A DNA stretch of 64,000 bases from Rikenella sp031551865 (GCA_031551865.1 JAVBMY010000002.1:124001-188000), one strand, 5' to 3'; numbered from the stretch's first letter, positions 25,343 through 34,805 are shown. Notes: generated by a model not told the origin, from the letters alone. Numbers and translations are program-made.

Positions 25343-27022
25343 ATGAAAAAAACGATCTTGCTGTGTGCCGCACTGATCCTCAGCGTCGCCTTCGCAGCTC
25401 CCGCCACATTCGCGCAAAAACAGAAAGCCAAGGTCCCCAAACCCTCTAAATCCGCCGCCGCGACCGCCGCCCCGGGATCGAACGGCTACACCATCGAGGG
25501 CAATTACGACTTCTTCCCCGAAGGCACCAAGATCTACCTTAAGGTCTCCGACGGCAGCAAATTCACTAAGATCGACTCCACGCTCATGGGCGCCGGCCAG
25601 AATTTCAGATTCACTGGCAAGGCCGGCGACACGCCGGTCTACGCGGCGCTCGCCAACGAGCAGTTCGACCTGCTGTATTTCGTGCTTGAGAACGCCGACT
25701 ACCGCATCGTATGCAGCAACCACGGCACGCCCGAAGTGACGACCACTTCGGCGCAGACCGCCAGCCTCGAACGGTACAAGGCCGAGTCGCGCAAAGTGCG
25801 TAGCGCCGCCGGGGCGCTTGCCCTGGCCGACAGCACGATCCGGCTCAACGGCAACTTCGTGGGGTCGTACGTCTTCGAAAAGGCCAACTACTACATGGAT
25901 TTCTTCAAACGCCGCGAGTTGCTCGGGTTCTTCCCCGAGTCGTTCAGCACGCCCCAGGTCGAGGCCATTCGCCGCGATGTAGCCGGTAAAGAGGATACTA
26001 TCCGCCGCGCCCAGCAGCCCAAAGTGCGGCCCGAAGGCGGATTCCTGATCCATGGTGAGATCGAGGGAGGCGGTGATGGGCTCGTCTTTATGCGTCCGAT
26101 CGAAGGGATACGTATCCCGAATGAGTATGTCGATTTCACCCCGATGAAAGACGGCAAATTCGAATTTGCCGGTAAACTCGACATCCCGGAATATTTCTTC
26201 TTCATAACGGGAGACTATGGTCCGAGCATCAGCCTGTTTGTCGAGAACAGCGAGATCACTGCCAAACTGCAGAAAGAGACATACGAAGGAAAAGAGATGA
26301 CGGTCGTGCATGTCGAAGGGTCTGCCTCTGACGACGAATCCCGCGCCATGTTCAAACAGAAATGGGCTCCCGAAACCGCTTGGAAAGGCCGCGAGTACGA
26401 AGTGATGAAGGAATACATCGCCAAAGACCCGAAGAACCCCGTGGCGCTCTACTTTATGGGCGAATATACCTCGAACCGCTCGCCGCTCCGGGTGGCACAG
26501 ATGAAAGAGTTGACAGGGATGTTCGATCCCTCACTGCATTCGACCCGCATGTGGAAAGGTATCCAGGCCAGTATCGCCGAGCTTGAGCGCATTCCCGACA
26601 TTGGCGAGAAATTAAAAGACTTCGCTTCGGCCGACACCACGGGCAAGCAAATCTACCTCTCGTCGGTGGTCTACCGCAACAAATACACGCTGCTCGATTT
26701 CTGGGCGTCGTGGTGCGGCCCCTGCCGCGGCCAGAGCCCCCAGCTGGTGGCCGCTTACGAAAAATACCACGCCAAAGGCTTCGAGATTTTCGGCGTGTCG
26801 GTCGACGGTAGCGGCGAGGCCTGGAAAAAAGCCATCGTCGATGATGGCTACACCTGGATCAATGTCAGCGACCTGAAAGGCTGGGAGTGCCCTCCCCGCG
26901 AAATGTACAATGTCCGGGGCGTGCCGACCAACTACCTGATCGGCCCCGACGGCAGGATCGTGGCCCGGAACCTTTCCGGCTGGGAGTTAGAGCTGAAGCT
27001 CAAAGAGTTGTTGGGCGAATAA
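25343..27022 (+). CDS. DUF4369-TlpA/ResA-like thiol-disulfide oxidoreductase, paralog 2
   Basis: 559 residues with the same plan as its upstream neighbour: signal peptide 1-25 (ending TFA), DUF4369-like beta domains at about 45-130 and 230-330, and a thioredoxin domain at about 410-559 with DFWASWCGPCR, FEIFGVSVDGSGEAW and GVPTNYLIGPDG. The cis-proline is kept. The middle is more diverged (KKREL-like helical region FKRRELLGFFPE also present in paralog 1 as EELLALFPE). Tandem placement and shared motifs show duplication. Partner proteins are unknown; such genes are often near polysaccharide or stress loci, but here no such neighbour is seen. Confidence 0.85.
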   Translation: MKKTILLCAALILSVAFAAPATFAQKQKAKVPKPSKSAAATAAPGSNGYTIEGNYDFFPEGTKIYLKVSDGSKFTKIDSTLMGAGQNFRFTGKAGDTPVYAALANEQFDLLYFVLENADYRIVCSNHGTPEVTTTSAQTASLERYKAESRKVRSAAGALALADSTIRLNGNFVGSYVFEKANYYMDFFKRRELLGFFPESFSTPQVEAIRRDVAGKEDTIRRAQQPKVRPEGGFLIHGEIEGGGDGLVFMRPIEGIRIPNEYVDFTPMKDGKFEFAGKLDIPEYFFFITGDYGPSISLFVENSEITAKLQKETYEGKEMTVVHVEGSASDDESRAMFKQKWAPETAWKGREYEVMKEYIAKDPKNPVALYFMGEYTSNRSPLRVAQMKELTGMFDPSLHSTRMWKGIQASIAELERIPDIGEKLKDFASADTTGKQIYLSSVVYRNKYTLLDFWASWCGPCRGQSPQLVAAYEKYHAKGFEIFGVSVDGSGEAWKKAIVDDGYTWINVSDLKGWECPPREMYNVRGVPTNYLIGPDGRIVARNLSGWELELKLKELLGE

Positions 27023-27160
27023 GGTGGTGTCTCCGGGAGAACTACGCTGGCATTCCGTCCGGTTTCCTTCCGTGGCCCCCGGGTTGTTTGGTAACCATCC
27101 GTGATCTTATTAGCGGGTGCCGGTTGGCAGATGTAGGCGGCGAGCGTTAGCGAGCTGAAG

Positions 27161-27198
27161 CGCCGGGCTGTGGAAACGCAAGTTTCCACAGCCCGGCG
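27161..27198. terminator. Strong hairpin, 17-bp stem, followed by a second small hairpin
   Basis: CGCCGGGCTGTGGAAAC pairs exactly with GTTTCCACAGCCCGGCG over a GCAA tetraloop. A second hairpin GCCGTCCTTAGACGGC at 27200-27215 is followed by GTCTTTCT, which could terminate plus-strand transcripts from the TlpA genes. Confidence 0.55.
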
Positions 27199-27304
27199 TC
27201 GCCGTCCTTAGACGGCGTCTTTCTCCACGATTGCTCATGCGATGGCCTCCACGCACCGTTGATCCCATTTACGGCCGTTCCTTTGTCGGCGCAATGTGGG
27301 CATA

Positions 27305-27366
27305 GCGTGCCTCTCCAGCGCCGTAGGCGCTCGGGGGATGGGGAGGCCCGCTTCTTTTCTCTGTGA
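27305..27366. repeat. G-family GC-rich repeat, partial copy 3
   Basis: TGCCTCTCCAGCGCCGTAGG, CGCTCGGGGGATGGGGAGGC and CTTTTCTCTGTGA follow the order of the second half of copies 1 and 2. Confidence 0.45.
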
Positions 27367-27595
27367 AGATTACAGGCGTAAGCCAAACGGCCCCCGGCGC
27401 GGGCCGTTCCCCGGAGCAGGTGCTTCGCCGGGTGCGAGTGTCCCGATGCTTTTCGCTGTGACGCCGCCGGATTCCCCCGGCATCCCGTAAAATCCGGCTT
27501 TTGTTGCCTGCGATGTGCGAAAGCCGCCATTATTTTCCGATATTTGTACATCCCCCTTGGAATGGGGAATTTTCATCTAAAAACGCAGCACCGCT

Positions 27596-29017
27596 ATGAG
27601 CAACCATAAAATGTTCGATGCCAGAGTATATACCGCGCGCCGCCAGGAACTCCGCCGCAAGGTCAAAACCGGCCTGATCCTGATGGTCGGGCACGTCGAT
27701 TCGCCGGTCAATTACGCCTCGAACGCCTACCCGTTCCGCCAGGACAGCAATTTCCTGTACTATTTCGGCATTGCGCAGCCTGCTTACGTGGGTGTGATCG
27801 ATATCGACAACGACACCGAATGCCTTTACGCCGATGAACTTACGATGGACGACCTCGTGTGGACGGGCCCGCTGCCCTCGGTGCGCGAATGGGCCGACCG
27901 GGCGGGAGTAAAAGCCATCCACGGCCTGGGAGAGCTCGAAAGCCTGCTGGTCGCTACGAACAAGAAAGGGCGCAAGATCCACTACCTGCCCCCTTACCGC
28001 GCCGAAACGCGCCTGAAGCTGGGCGACCTGCTCGGCATCAAGCCCGGCCGAGTGTCCGAATACTACTCGCGCGAACTGCTGCGTGCCGTGGTCTCCCAGC
28101 GCGAGATCAAGGCCCCCGAAGAGATCGCCCAGCTCGAAGAAGCCGCCTTCACCGGCTACAAGATGCACACCACGGCCATGGGCATGTGCCGCGAGGGCAT
28201 CGGTGAGATCGACATCGCCGCCGAGCTCGAACGCATCGCTATGACGGGCGGCGGTCGCACCTCGTTCCAGTCGATCGTGTCGCAGCACGGCGAAACGCTC
28301 CACAACCACAACTATGGCGGCCGCCTGACCAACGGCAACCTGCTGCTGATCGACGCGGGCGCCGAAACCCCGATGGGCTACGCCAGCGACCACACGCGTA
28401 CTATCCCCGTGAGCGGAAAGTTCACCGGTAAACAGCGCGAGATATACGAGATCGTGCTGGCCGCCAACGCCAAAGCGCAGAAGCTGGCCAAACCCGGCGT
28501 CACCTACCAGAGCATCCACCTCGAAGCGGTCAGGGTGCTGGCCGAAGGGCTGACGGCCCTCGGCCTGATGAAAGGCAATACCGACGAAGCGGTCGCCAGC
28601 GGCGCCGTCGCCCTGTTCATGCCGCACGGGCTGGGGCATCAGATGGGGCTCGACGTGCACGACATGGAAGACCTCGGCGAAAAATACGTGGGCTACAACG
28701 AAATTACCAAACGCAGCACGCAGTTCGGCCTCGGCTCGCTCCGCATGGGCAAGGAATTGTCGGTGGGCACGGTGGTCACCGTCGAGCCGGGCCTCTATTT
28801 CATCCCGGCGCTGATCGAAAAGTGGGAACGCGAACAGATCGGCAAACCGTTCATCAACTTCCCGAAACTCCGCACTTATTTCGAATTCGGCGGCATTCGC
28901 ATCGAGGACGACATCCTCGTGACCGCCAACGGCAACCGCCTGGTCAGCCCGCGTCATCGCCCGCCTGTGACGGTCGACGAGGTCGAAGCGTTCATGGCCA
29001 AAGCGCAAGGCAAATAG
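27596..29017 (+). CDS. pepP: Xaa-Pro aminopeptidase family M24B
   Basis: Removes N-terminal residues next to proline. 473 residues. The N-terminal aminopeptidase-P domain (1-170) shows QDSNFLYYFGI. The pita-bread catalytic domain (about 185-455) has the dimetal ligands in order: Asp253 (LLIDAGAE), Asp265 (SDHTRTIP), His348 (GLGHQMGLD), Glu397 (TVEPGLYF) and Glu437 (GIRIEDDI). All five are intact. No signal peptide, so it is cytoplasmic. The frameshifted HAD gene begins 3 bases after its stop and is probably in the same transcript. Confidence 0.92.
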   Translation: MSNHKMFDARVYTARRQELRRKVKTGLILMVGHVDSPVNYASNAYPFRQDSNFLYYFGIAQPAYVGVIDIDNDTECLYADELTMDDLVWTGPLPSVREWADRAGVKAIHGLGELESLLVATNKKGRKIHYLPPYRAETRLKLGDLLGIKPGRVSEYYSRELLRAVVSQREIKAPEEIAQLEEAAFTGYKMHTTAMGMCREGIGEIDIAAELERIAMTGGGRTSFQSIVSQHGETLHNHNYGGRLTNGNLLLIDAGAETPMGYASDHTRTIPVSGKFTGKQREIYEIVLAANAKAQKLAKPGVTYQSIHLEAVRVLAEGLTALGLMKGNTDEAVASGAVALFMPHGLGHQMGLDVHDMEDLGEKYVGYNEITKRSTQFGLGSLRMGKELSVGTVVTVEPGLYFIPALIEKWEREQIGKPFINFPKLRTYFEFGGIRIEDDILVTANGNRLVSPRHRPPVTVDEVEAFMAKAQGK

Positions 29018-29020
29018 GCG

Positions 29021-29628
29021 ATGGCCATCGACACCATTGTTTTCGACTTCGGCGGCGTGCTGGTCGACTGGGACCCGCGCTACCTATACCGTAAAGTCTT
29101 TGCCGACCGGGCGCAGATGGAATGGTTTCTCGGCAACGTCTGCACCGGCGCATGGAACGCCGAACAGGACCGCGGCCGCCCCTTTGCCGAAGCCATCGCC
29201 CTGCTGACCGAACAATATCCCGAACAGGCGCCGCTGATTGCCATGTTCTTCGACCGCTGGGAAGAGATGCTGGCGGCGAGGTCCCCGGCGCGCCCGACCT
29301 GCTACGCGAGCTGAAAACACAATACCCGGTCTACGGCCTGACGAACTGGTCGGCCGAAACGTTTCCGATCGCCCGCCGGAGATTCGACTTCCTCGGGTTG
29401 TTCGACGGCATCGTCGTGTCGGGCGAAGAAAAAATGATCAAACCCGACGAGCGCCTCTACCGCGTGCTGATCGACCGCTACGGCTTTGTGCCTTCTGGAA
29501 GCGTCTTTATCGACGACAGCCCCGCGAACATCGAGGCGGCCCGCCAACTGGGCTTTCGGACCGTGCATTTCCGCGATGCCGGCGACACCCGCCGGCAACT
29601 TGTGGCGATGGGAGTTATACAGGACTAA
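29021..29628 (+). pseudogene. HAD-family phosphatase split by one frameshift
   Basis: The first frame (29021-29314) gives IDTIVFDFGGVLVDWDPRYL, the HAD motif I with DFGGV, and a helical cap. After WEEML near 29272 it drifts to nonsense (AARSPARPTCYAS). The next frame continues correctly to 29628: GEVPGAPDLLREL, motif II YGLTNWS, motif III KPDERLY, and motif IV FIDDSPANIEAA. One missing base in CTGGCGGCGAG (29272-29282) explains it. Together they make a ~203-residue YihX-like HAD phosphatase. It could be a true pseudogene or a sequencing error; the rest of the gene shows no decay. It follows pepP by 3 bases. Confidence 0.8.
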
Positions 29629-29648
29629 AACGATTCCGCCCAAAAGAG

Positions 29649-29833
29649 CTTATCCGCAAAAATACCTGTGTTTTAGCTTTTGTTTTCGAGAGGTATTTTT
29701 GCATTTACCCGGGTCGCGCGGGCGATCCCGGCAGTCCGCCGCCGCCCCACGCGGCGGGCTGTAACACTCGCCCGGGGCTCGTTTACGCCCTCCGCCGACG
29801 ACGGACAGAAGGGGTGTTGTTATTGCGGATAAG
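29649..29833. mobile_element. M element, copy B (185 bp, MITE-like)
   Basis: Same 11-base ends as copy A (CTTATCCGCAA / TTGCGGATAAG) but in the opposite orientation. The interior keeps the GTTTTCGAGAGGT, ACCCGGGTCGCGC, GCCGCCGCCCCACGCGGCGG and GTTTACGCCC blocks. It lies between the HAD pseudogene and the GH101 gene; no obvious target duplication is seen here. Confidence 0.7.
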
Positions 29834-29947
29834 CATTAAAAAAATTGCCCAGCGGGCCCGTCGGCCTTTGGTCGAGGAGTGGCACGGGGCCGGCGATCAA
29901 CTATTATAGACAATAAATTTTAACTACATAAACAACACCGATACCGC

Positions 29948-32900
29948 ATGAAATTACCGATCCCGCGCCTGGCGGCCACCCTGATTCTCGCCGCAGGCAT
30001 CGTTACGCATACCGCCGGAACCCCGGCCTATGCCGCTACGGCCAAACAGCCTGTCGCCAAACCCGCTTCCCTGGCCCAAGGCCATGGCTGGAAACTCATC
30101 CAGAATCCGCCGAAGGCTCCCGCACCCCAACCTGCCAATGCCCAGCCGCAGCGCCAGCGCCCCCAGATGCCCGTGTCGGGCACGCTGACCATGGCCGCCT
30201 CGGGCGACACCGTGCGCCTCTGGACGGCAGGCGACATGATCGCCCTCGACACTACGGCCGTCCCGGCACGCGACGTGATCGTCGAATTCACCGCCGTGCC
30301 CCAGAACGACCTGGCCCGCATCGGCGCCGTGGTGCGTTACAGCTCGCCTGACAACTGGCTCTACGTGGGTTGCGACGTGACGACCGATAACCTCGGCTAC
30401 GCCAAGTGGTTTGTCGAAACGCCCCGAGGCCGCAAAGAGGTGGCCTCCGACATTGCCAAACTCTACAAAGGCTGGGCGCGCCGCATCCGTATCGAATGCG
30501 AAGGCGAGACGGTTACCATCCGTGTCGATGGCGAGCGTGTGGCGTTGTTTGCGATTCCCGCGTTCGGCACCGGCATGCCGGAAGGGCAGAGCGGCCTGCG
30601 TGTCAAAGACGGCGGCGACGTCAGGGTGTACAATATTTCGATCAGGCCCTTAAAAGACCCTGCCCCGAAAAACCTCGGCGGACGTAGCAAACCGCAAACT
30701 ATCGCTTCGGGCGCGCTCAAAGTCGAACTCTATGGAGGCATGCCCGTGCCCGTGCGCTACACCTACCATGGCGTGAGCGTGGCCGGAGCTCCCGCCGCCC
30801 CGCGCTACCTGCTGCTCAACGGCGAACGCACCGCTTTCACTTCGAAATCGGTTAAGGCTACTCCCGCCTCGATCACCTACCAGATCAACATTCCCGACCG
30901 CCACATCACCCTCGGCGTGGAATGCAGCGTGCAGGACAACGTGTTCACCACCGAAGTGACCTCGGTCGGCGAGTTCAGTTCACTCCAGGACGACAACCTG
31001 CGGACCATCGCCCTGCCCGGCGCCGAAGCGCTCGTCACCATGCCCGCCACCGACCCGCAGGGCGCACTCAGCGTGTCGATGGGCGACGGCTGGGATGCTT
31101 ATTTCAAGCTCCCCGCGATGAAACAGGACACCGCCGCGCGCACCGGTGCCGTCGTGATCCTCAACAACGACAAGCTGGCCGTCACGCTCGACAACAACTC
31201 GCTCTACGAGAGCCGCCAGTTCCTGTTCCGCAACGACAGCGTGGGGCGTAAAACCTACATCGGCTCGAACGAGTTCATCTGGCGCGACATCGCCGGCCAG
31301 ACCACCGAACGGCCCGTGCAGAAAGTGATCTTCGCCCAAGACCTCAACGGCGACAACCAAATCACCTGGCAGGACGGCGCCGTGGCCCTGGCCCGGATCT
31401 ATCCGGTGCCCTACGGCAGCGACGATGTGCGCAACTCGAACATCACCATCACGATGAACTTTGCCAGCGAGGGCCAATTCCCCTTCCTGCGCCAGCTCGA
31501 TAACATCAAAAAGATATACTACCTGACCGACGGGTTCGGCCAGATGCTTGAACTCAAGGGTTACCAGTCCGAAGGCCACGATAGCGGCCACCCCGACTAC
31601 GCCGGGCACTACAACAACCGCGCCGGGGGCCTGAAAGACCTGCAAACCCTCGTGACCGAGGCCCGCAAGTACAACGCCCTGATCGGTGTGCACATCAACC
31701 AGAGCGAATCGTACCCCGAGGCGCACGCCTTCAACGACTCGATCGTCACCCGGCTACCCGGCTGGGCGTGGCTCGACCGCTCGTACCTTATTAATAAGGA
31801 AGCCGACTACATCTACGGCTCGTTCGCACGCCGCCTCGACGCCCTGAAAAAAGACCTTCCGGGGCTCGCTTTCATCTACCTCGACACCTACCGCGAACAC
31901 CGCGCGCTGGCCTACCGCACCGCCCAAATGTTCAACGAGCGCGGTTGGAGCATGTGGACCGAAGACCCCGGCGTGGTGGCCCGCTACGGCACCTGGATCC
32001 ATTACTATCCCGATTCGAAGAGCCGTATCGCCCGCTTCGTGCACCACACCCGGCGCGATGCTTTCGCCATCGATTCATTGTTCCCCGGCAGCGGTTACGA
32101 CCGTAGCGCTTCGATCGGCTTCATGGGCTGGCAGAGCGGCCGCGACATGAACCTCGTGGTTCGCAATTTCTACACGAAGCAGTTGCCCTACCGCTACCTG
32201 ATGCATTTCCAGCCGCTCTACGCCGACCCCAACGAAGTCCGCTTCGAGGGCGGTATCACCACCCGTTTCAAAGACGGCGCGGGCTCGATGTCGCGCGGCG
32301 ACGTAGATCTGATGCGCGGCACCACGGTGTTCATCCCCTGGAGCCCCGTCGACGAGCACAAGATTTTCCACTACAACCCCGAGGGCGGCGAAACCACCTG
32401 GACCCTGCCGGGTTCGTGGCGTAGCGAAGAATATGTCACTATCTTCAGTTTGAACAGCGTCGGCCGCGAAGAAGCGGGCCGACTGCCCGTGCGCGACGGC
32501 AAGGTGACGATCGCGGCTGCGAAAGACGTCCCCTACGTATTGTATAAGGGCTCTTCTGAAAAGCCCGACGACTTGCTCGAACCCGACTGGAGCTACGGCT
32601 CGCCCGTGAAGGACATGGGCTTCGACAGTCGTTCGTACGACTACTGGCAGCCCACGGGCGACCGCGAGGGTGTGAGCTACGAAGTCACCTCGTACGGCCA
32701 GTCGGTGCTTCGGCTCTCGGGCGCGAAAGCCTGCGGGGTAGAGCAGATCATCAAGGGATTAACGCCCGGCAAAGCCTACAACCTGACCGCCTGGGTGCAG
32801 ATCGAAGGTACCCGCGAGGCGATTCTCGCCGTTCAAGGCACTTCGTCTGCGGAATCGCAAAAACAAACCACTTCGATCGCCGAAACCAAGATCTTCACCT

Positions 32901-33574
32901 ATGTAGAGAATACCGACAAGCGCCGCACGCGCTACCAGCGCCTGAGCCTCGACTTCACGGCGGGCCCGTCCGGGCAAGTTACCGTGTCTCTGTCGGCTGC
33001 CGCGGGTGACGAAAGCACTTTCGTTGAGTTCGATGACGTGCGCATCGTCGAGCTGGCCCAGTTGACCCGCAAAGACGGTTACATCTATTGGCAGGACTTC
33101 GAGCGCGTGCCTTTCGGCTGGGGCCCCTTCATGCTCACCCGTCCGTCGAGCTGCACGACCCACCTGAGCGAGCGCCACGACCCCTACACCGCCGGCGACG
33201 TGATCAACGGCAACTGGTCGTTCAAGACCTTCAGCGAAGGCCGCGGCGAGATTATCCGCACTATGCCCTCGTTGCTGAGCTTCCCGCGGGCCCAGGGCGG
33301 CGCCATGTATCGCATCGAGTTCGAATACAGCACCACCGCCGACGGCGTGTACCGTGCCGTGGTCAGTTCCCCCTCGACGGGCCGCACGCTGGTCAGCAAA
33401 CCGCTGAACGGGCGGGGCAGGGCAGTGCTCGAATTCTCGCCCGATGCCGATGACTACTACCTCTCGATCGGCAAGTACGGCGACGGGATCCTCGTGATCG
33501 ACGATTTCGGGGTGAAGAAATTCGTCTTGACCGCCGACCCCACGACTTCCAAAGTAACCGAAAACCGCTGGTAA
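29948..33574 (+). CDS. GH101 endo-alpha-N-acetylgalactosaminidase
   Basis: Predicted to release the core-1 disaccharide (Gal-GalNAc) from Ser/Thr of mucin-type glycoproteins. 1208 residues with a signal peptide at 1-29 (ending TPAYA). After a Pro/Gln-rich linker comes a lectin-like domain (about 75-235), a supersandwich-like beta domain (about 250-480), and the catalytic barrel (about 490-790) with YYLTDGFGQMLELKGYQSEG, HDSGHPDYAGHYNNRAGG, and LDTYREH containing Asp646. Glu672 in MWTEDPG lies at the expected spacing for the acid/base; these residue roles are by analogy to streptococcal GH101. C-terminal carbohydrate-binding-like beta domains complete it. No SusCD pair or sulfatase is adjacent. 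No T9SS C-terminal sorting domain is evident. Confidence 0.88.
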   Translation: MKLPIPRLAATLILAAGIVTHTAGTPAYAATAKQPVAKPASLAQGHGWKLIQNPPKAPAPQPANAQPQRQRPQMPVSGTLTMAASGDTVRLWTAGDMIALDTTAVPARDVIVEFTAVPQNDLARIGAVVRYSSPDNWLYVGCDVTTDNLGYAKWFVETPRGRKEVASDIAKLYKGWARRIRIECEGETVTIRVDGERVALFAIPAFGTGMPEGQSGLRVKDGGDVRVYNISIRPLKDPAPKNLGGRSKPQTIASGALKVELYGGMPVPVRYTYHGVSVAGAPAAPRYLLLNGERTAFTSKSVKATPASITYQINIPDRHITLGVECSVQDNVFTTEVTSVGEFSSLQDDNLRTIALPGAEALVTMPATDPQGALSVSMGDGWDAYFKLPAMKQDTAARTGAVVILNNDKLAVTLDNNSLYESRQFLFRNDSVGRKTYIGSNEFIWRDIAGQTTERPVQKVIFAQDLNGDNQITWQDGAVALARIYPVPYGSDDVRNSNITITMNFASEGQFPFLRQLDNIKKIYYLTDGFGQMLELKGYQSEGHDSGHPDYAGHYNNRAGGLKDLQTLVTEARKYNALIGVHINQSESYPEAHAFNDSIVTRLPGWAWLDRSYLINKEADYIYGSFARRLDALKKDLPGLAFIYLDTYREHRALAYRTAQMFNERGWSMWTEDPGVVARYGTWIHYYPDSKSRIARFVHHTRRDAFAIDSLFPGSGYDRSASIGFMGWQSGRDMNLVVRNFYTKQLPYRYLMHFQPLYADPNEVRFEGGITTRFKDGAGSMSRGDVDLMRGTTVFIPWSPVDEHKIFHYNPEGGETTWTLPGSWRSEEYVTIFSLNSVGREEAGRLPVRDGKVTIAAAKDVPYVLYKGSSEKPDDLLEPDWSYGSPVKDMGFDSRSYDYWQPTGDREGVSYEVTSYGQSVLRLSGAKACGVEQIIKGLTPGKAYNLTAWVQIEGTREAILAVQGTSSAESQKQTTSIAETKIFTYVENTDKRRTRYQRLSLDFTAGPSGQVTVSLSAAAGDESTFVEFDDVRIVELAQLTRKDGYIYWQDFERVPFGWGPFMLTRPSSCTTHLSERHDPYTAGDVINGNWSFKTFSEGRGEIIRTMPSLLSFPRAQGGAMYRIEFEYSTTADGVYRAVVSSPSTGRTLVSKPLNGRGRAVLEFSPDADDYYLSIGKYGDGILVIDDFGVKKFVLTADPTTSKVTENRW

Positions 33575-33617
33575 CTCTTCGGTATTGCCATTGCGGTGAG
33601 TACCCGTGCTATTTTTG

Positions 33618-33704
33618 CGTCATTGCGAGCTTCGTGAGAAGCGAAGCGATCCTCCTTGTGAATAGGGAGGATTGCCACGCCGCTTACAGCGGCTCGCAAT
33701 GACG
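33618..33704. repeat. R-family palindromic repeat, 87 bp
   Basis: CGTCATTGCGAGCTTCGTGA, AGCGAAGCGATCCTCC and the inverted GGAGGATTGCCACGCCGC + TTACAGCGGCTCGCAATGAC. It fills the gap between the GH101 gene and tatD and could act as a terminator. Confidence 0.7.
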
Positions 33705-33826
33705 GGGTCAAAGACCCTTTTAACGCCAGTAGCGGGCGGAAACTTTATCCGATTCAAGGGCCGAATTGTCGTCATGCGTGAATACACTTGGCCATGACGA
33801 TTACAAAAGAGAAGATTAAACTGCCT

Positions 33827-34603
33827 ATGCAATTCATCGATACACATTCGCACCTCTATTTCGAGGATTTCAACGCCGACCGCGACGCGGTGGTCGAGCG
33901 TTCCGTGGCGGCCGGCGTGATGCGCGCCGTGATGCCCGCCGTCAATTCTCAGACCCACGCCGCCATGCAGGAAACCGCGGCCCGCTATCCCGGCTATTGC
34001 CGAATCGCGGTGGGCGTGCACCCCACGTCGATTAATTCCAATTGCAAGTGGCGCAGCGAACTCGACACCGTGCGCCGCCTACTGCAGGAAGACGCCTCGC
34101 GCTTCTGCGCCGTGGGCGAAGTGGGGCTCGACCTGCACTGGGACACCAGCTCGATCTCGGAGCAATGCCAGGCGCTGGCCGTGCAGCTGCAGTTCGCTCT
34201 CGACCACGACCTGCCCGTGATCCTGCACGTGCGCGACGCGTGGAACGAGATCTTCCCGCTGCTCGAACCGCTGGCCGGCCGCCTGAGGGGTGTGTTCCAC
34301 AGCTTCCAGGGCTCGCTCGGCGATTACCGCCGGATCCGCGAAATGGGCGGGTTTGCCATCGGTATCGGCGGTTACATCACCTACAAGAACTCGGCAGTGG
34401 TGCATACCCTGCAATCCGTGGCGCTCGAAGACATCGTGCTCGAAACCGACGCCCCCTACCTCACGCCGGTGCCCCACCGCGGGCAGCGCAACGAGAGCAG
34501 CTACATTCCACTCGTGGCCGCCAGGATTGCCGAGATCAAAGGCGTGTCCGTGGAACACGTGGCCGAGGTGACCACGGCCCGCGCCGGAGCGCTGTTCTTT
34601 TAA
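33827..34603 (+). CDS. TatD-family metal-dependent hydrolase (DNase)
   Basis: 258 residues, the family length. Metal ligands FIDTHSHLYFED (His7, His9), GEVGLDLHWD (Glu in GEVGLD), ILHVRDAW (His), HSFQGS (His) and LETDAPYLTP (Asp). All are present. TatD proteins are 3'-5' exonucleases or amidohydrolase-fold hydrolases acting in DNA repair; the in vivo substrate is uncertain. Start chosen at 33827 (MQFIDTHSHL), which matches the family; in-frame ATGs at 33788 and 33794 would add about a dozen lysine-rich residues. A strong palindrome follows the stop. Confidence 0.9.
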   Translation: MQFIDTHSHLYFEDFNADRDAVVERSVAAGVMRAVMPAVNSQTHAAMQETAARYPGYCRIAVGVHPTSINSNCKWRSELDTVRRLLQEDASRFCAVGEVGLDLHWDTSSISEQCQALAVQLQFALDHDLPVILHVRDAWNEIFPLLEPLAGRLRGVFHSFQGSLGDYRRIREMGGFAIGIGGYITYKNSAVVHTLQSVALEDIVLETDAPYLTPVPHRGQRNESSYIPLVAARIAEIKGVSVEHVAEVTTARAGALFF

Positions 34604-34622
34604 ACGCATATGAAATGATAGG

Positions 34623-34662
34623 GAACGCTTCAAAATCGGTTATAACCGATTTTGAAGCGTTC
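34623..34662. terminator. Bidirectional terminator, perfect 40-bp palindrome
   Basis: GAACGCTTCAAAATCGGT, TATA, ACCGATTTTGAAGCGTTC is fully self-complementary. It lies 20 bases after tatD on plus and 143 bases after GT90 on minus; TTCTTG follows on the plus side. Confidence 0.75.
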
Positions 34663-34680
34663 TTGTTGGGAACAGATCAT

Positions 34681-34774
34681 GATTCGGGGGTATGAACTAT
34701 GTTGAGCCGCGCTTTTACCATCGCTCCGGGCCTTCGCGCAGCTATAGTCTCAACATAGTTCATACCCCCGAATC
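34681..34774. repeat. S-family long stem-loop, 26-bp perfect stem
   Basis: GATTCGGGGGTATGAACTAT + GTTGAG (34681-34706) pairs exactly with 34749-34774 across a 42-base GC-rich loop. It sits between convergent tatD and GT90, next to a terminator palindrome. Its stem shares GGGGGTATG with the stem at 56067. Confidence 0.75.
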
Positions 34775-34805
34775 ACGAGGGCCAGAAAGAGGGGGGGAGA
34801 AAGGG

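Larger units (their letters stand above)
27023..27595. other. Non-coding gap of 573 bases rich in hairpins
   Basis: Contains a 17-base stem hairpin (27161-27198), a small GACGGC hairpin (27200-27215) and G-family copy 3 (27305-27366). The 3' part precedes the aminopeptidase gene, with GATATTTG at about 27538-27545 as a weak -7 box. No gene supported. Confidence 0.55.
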
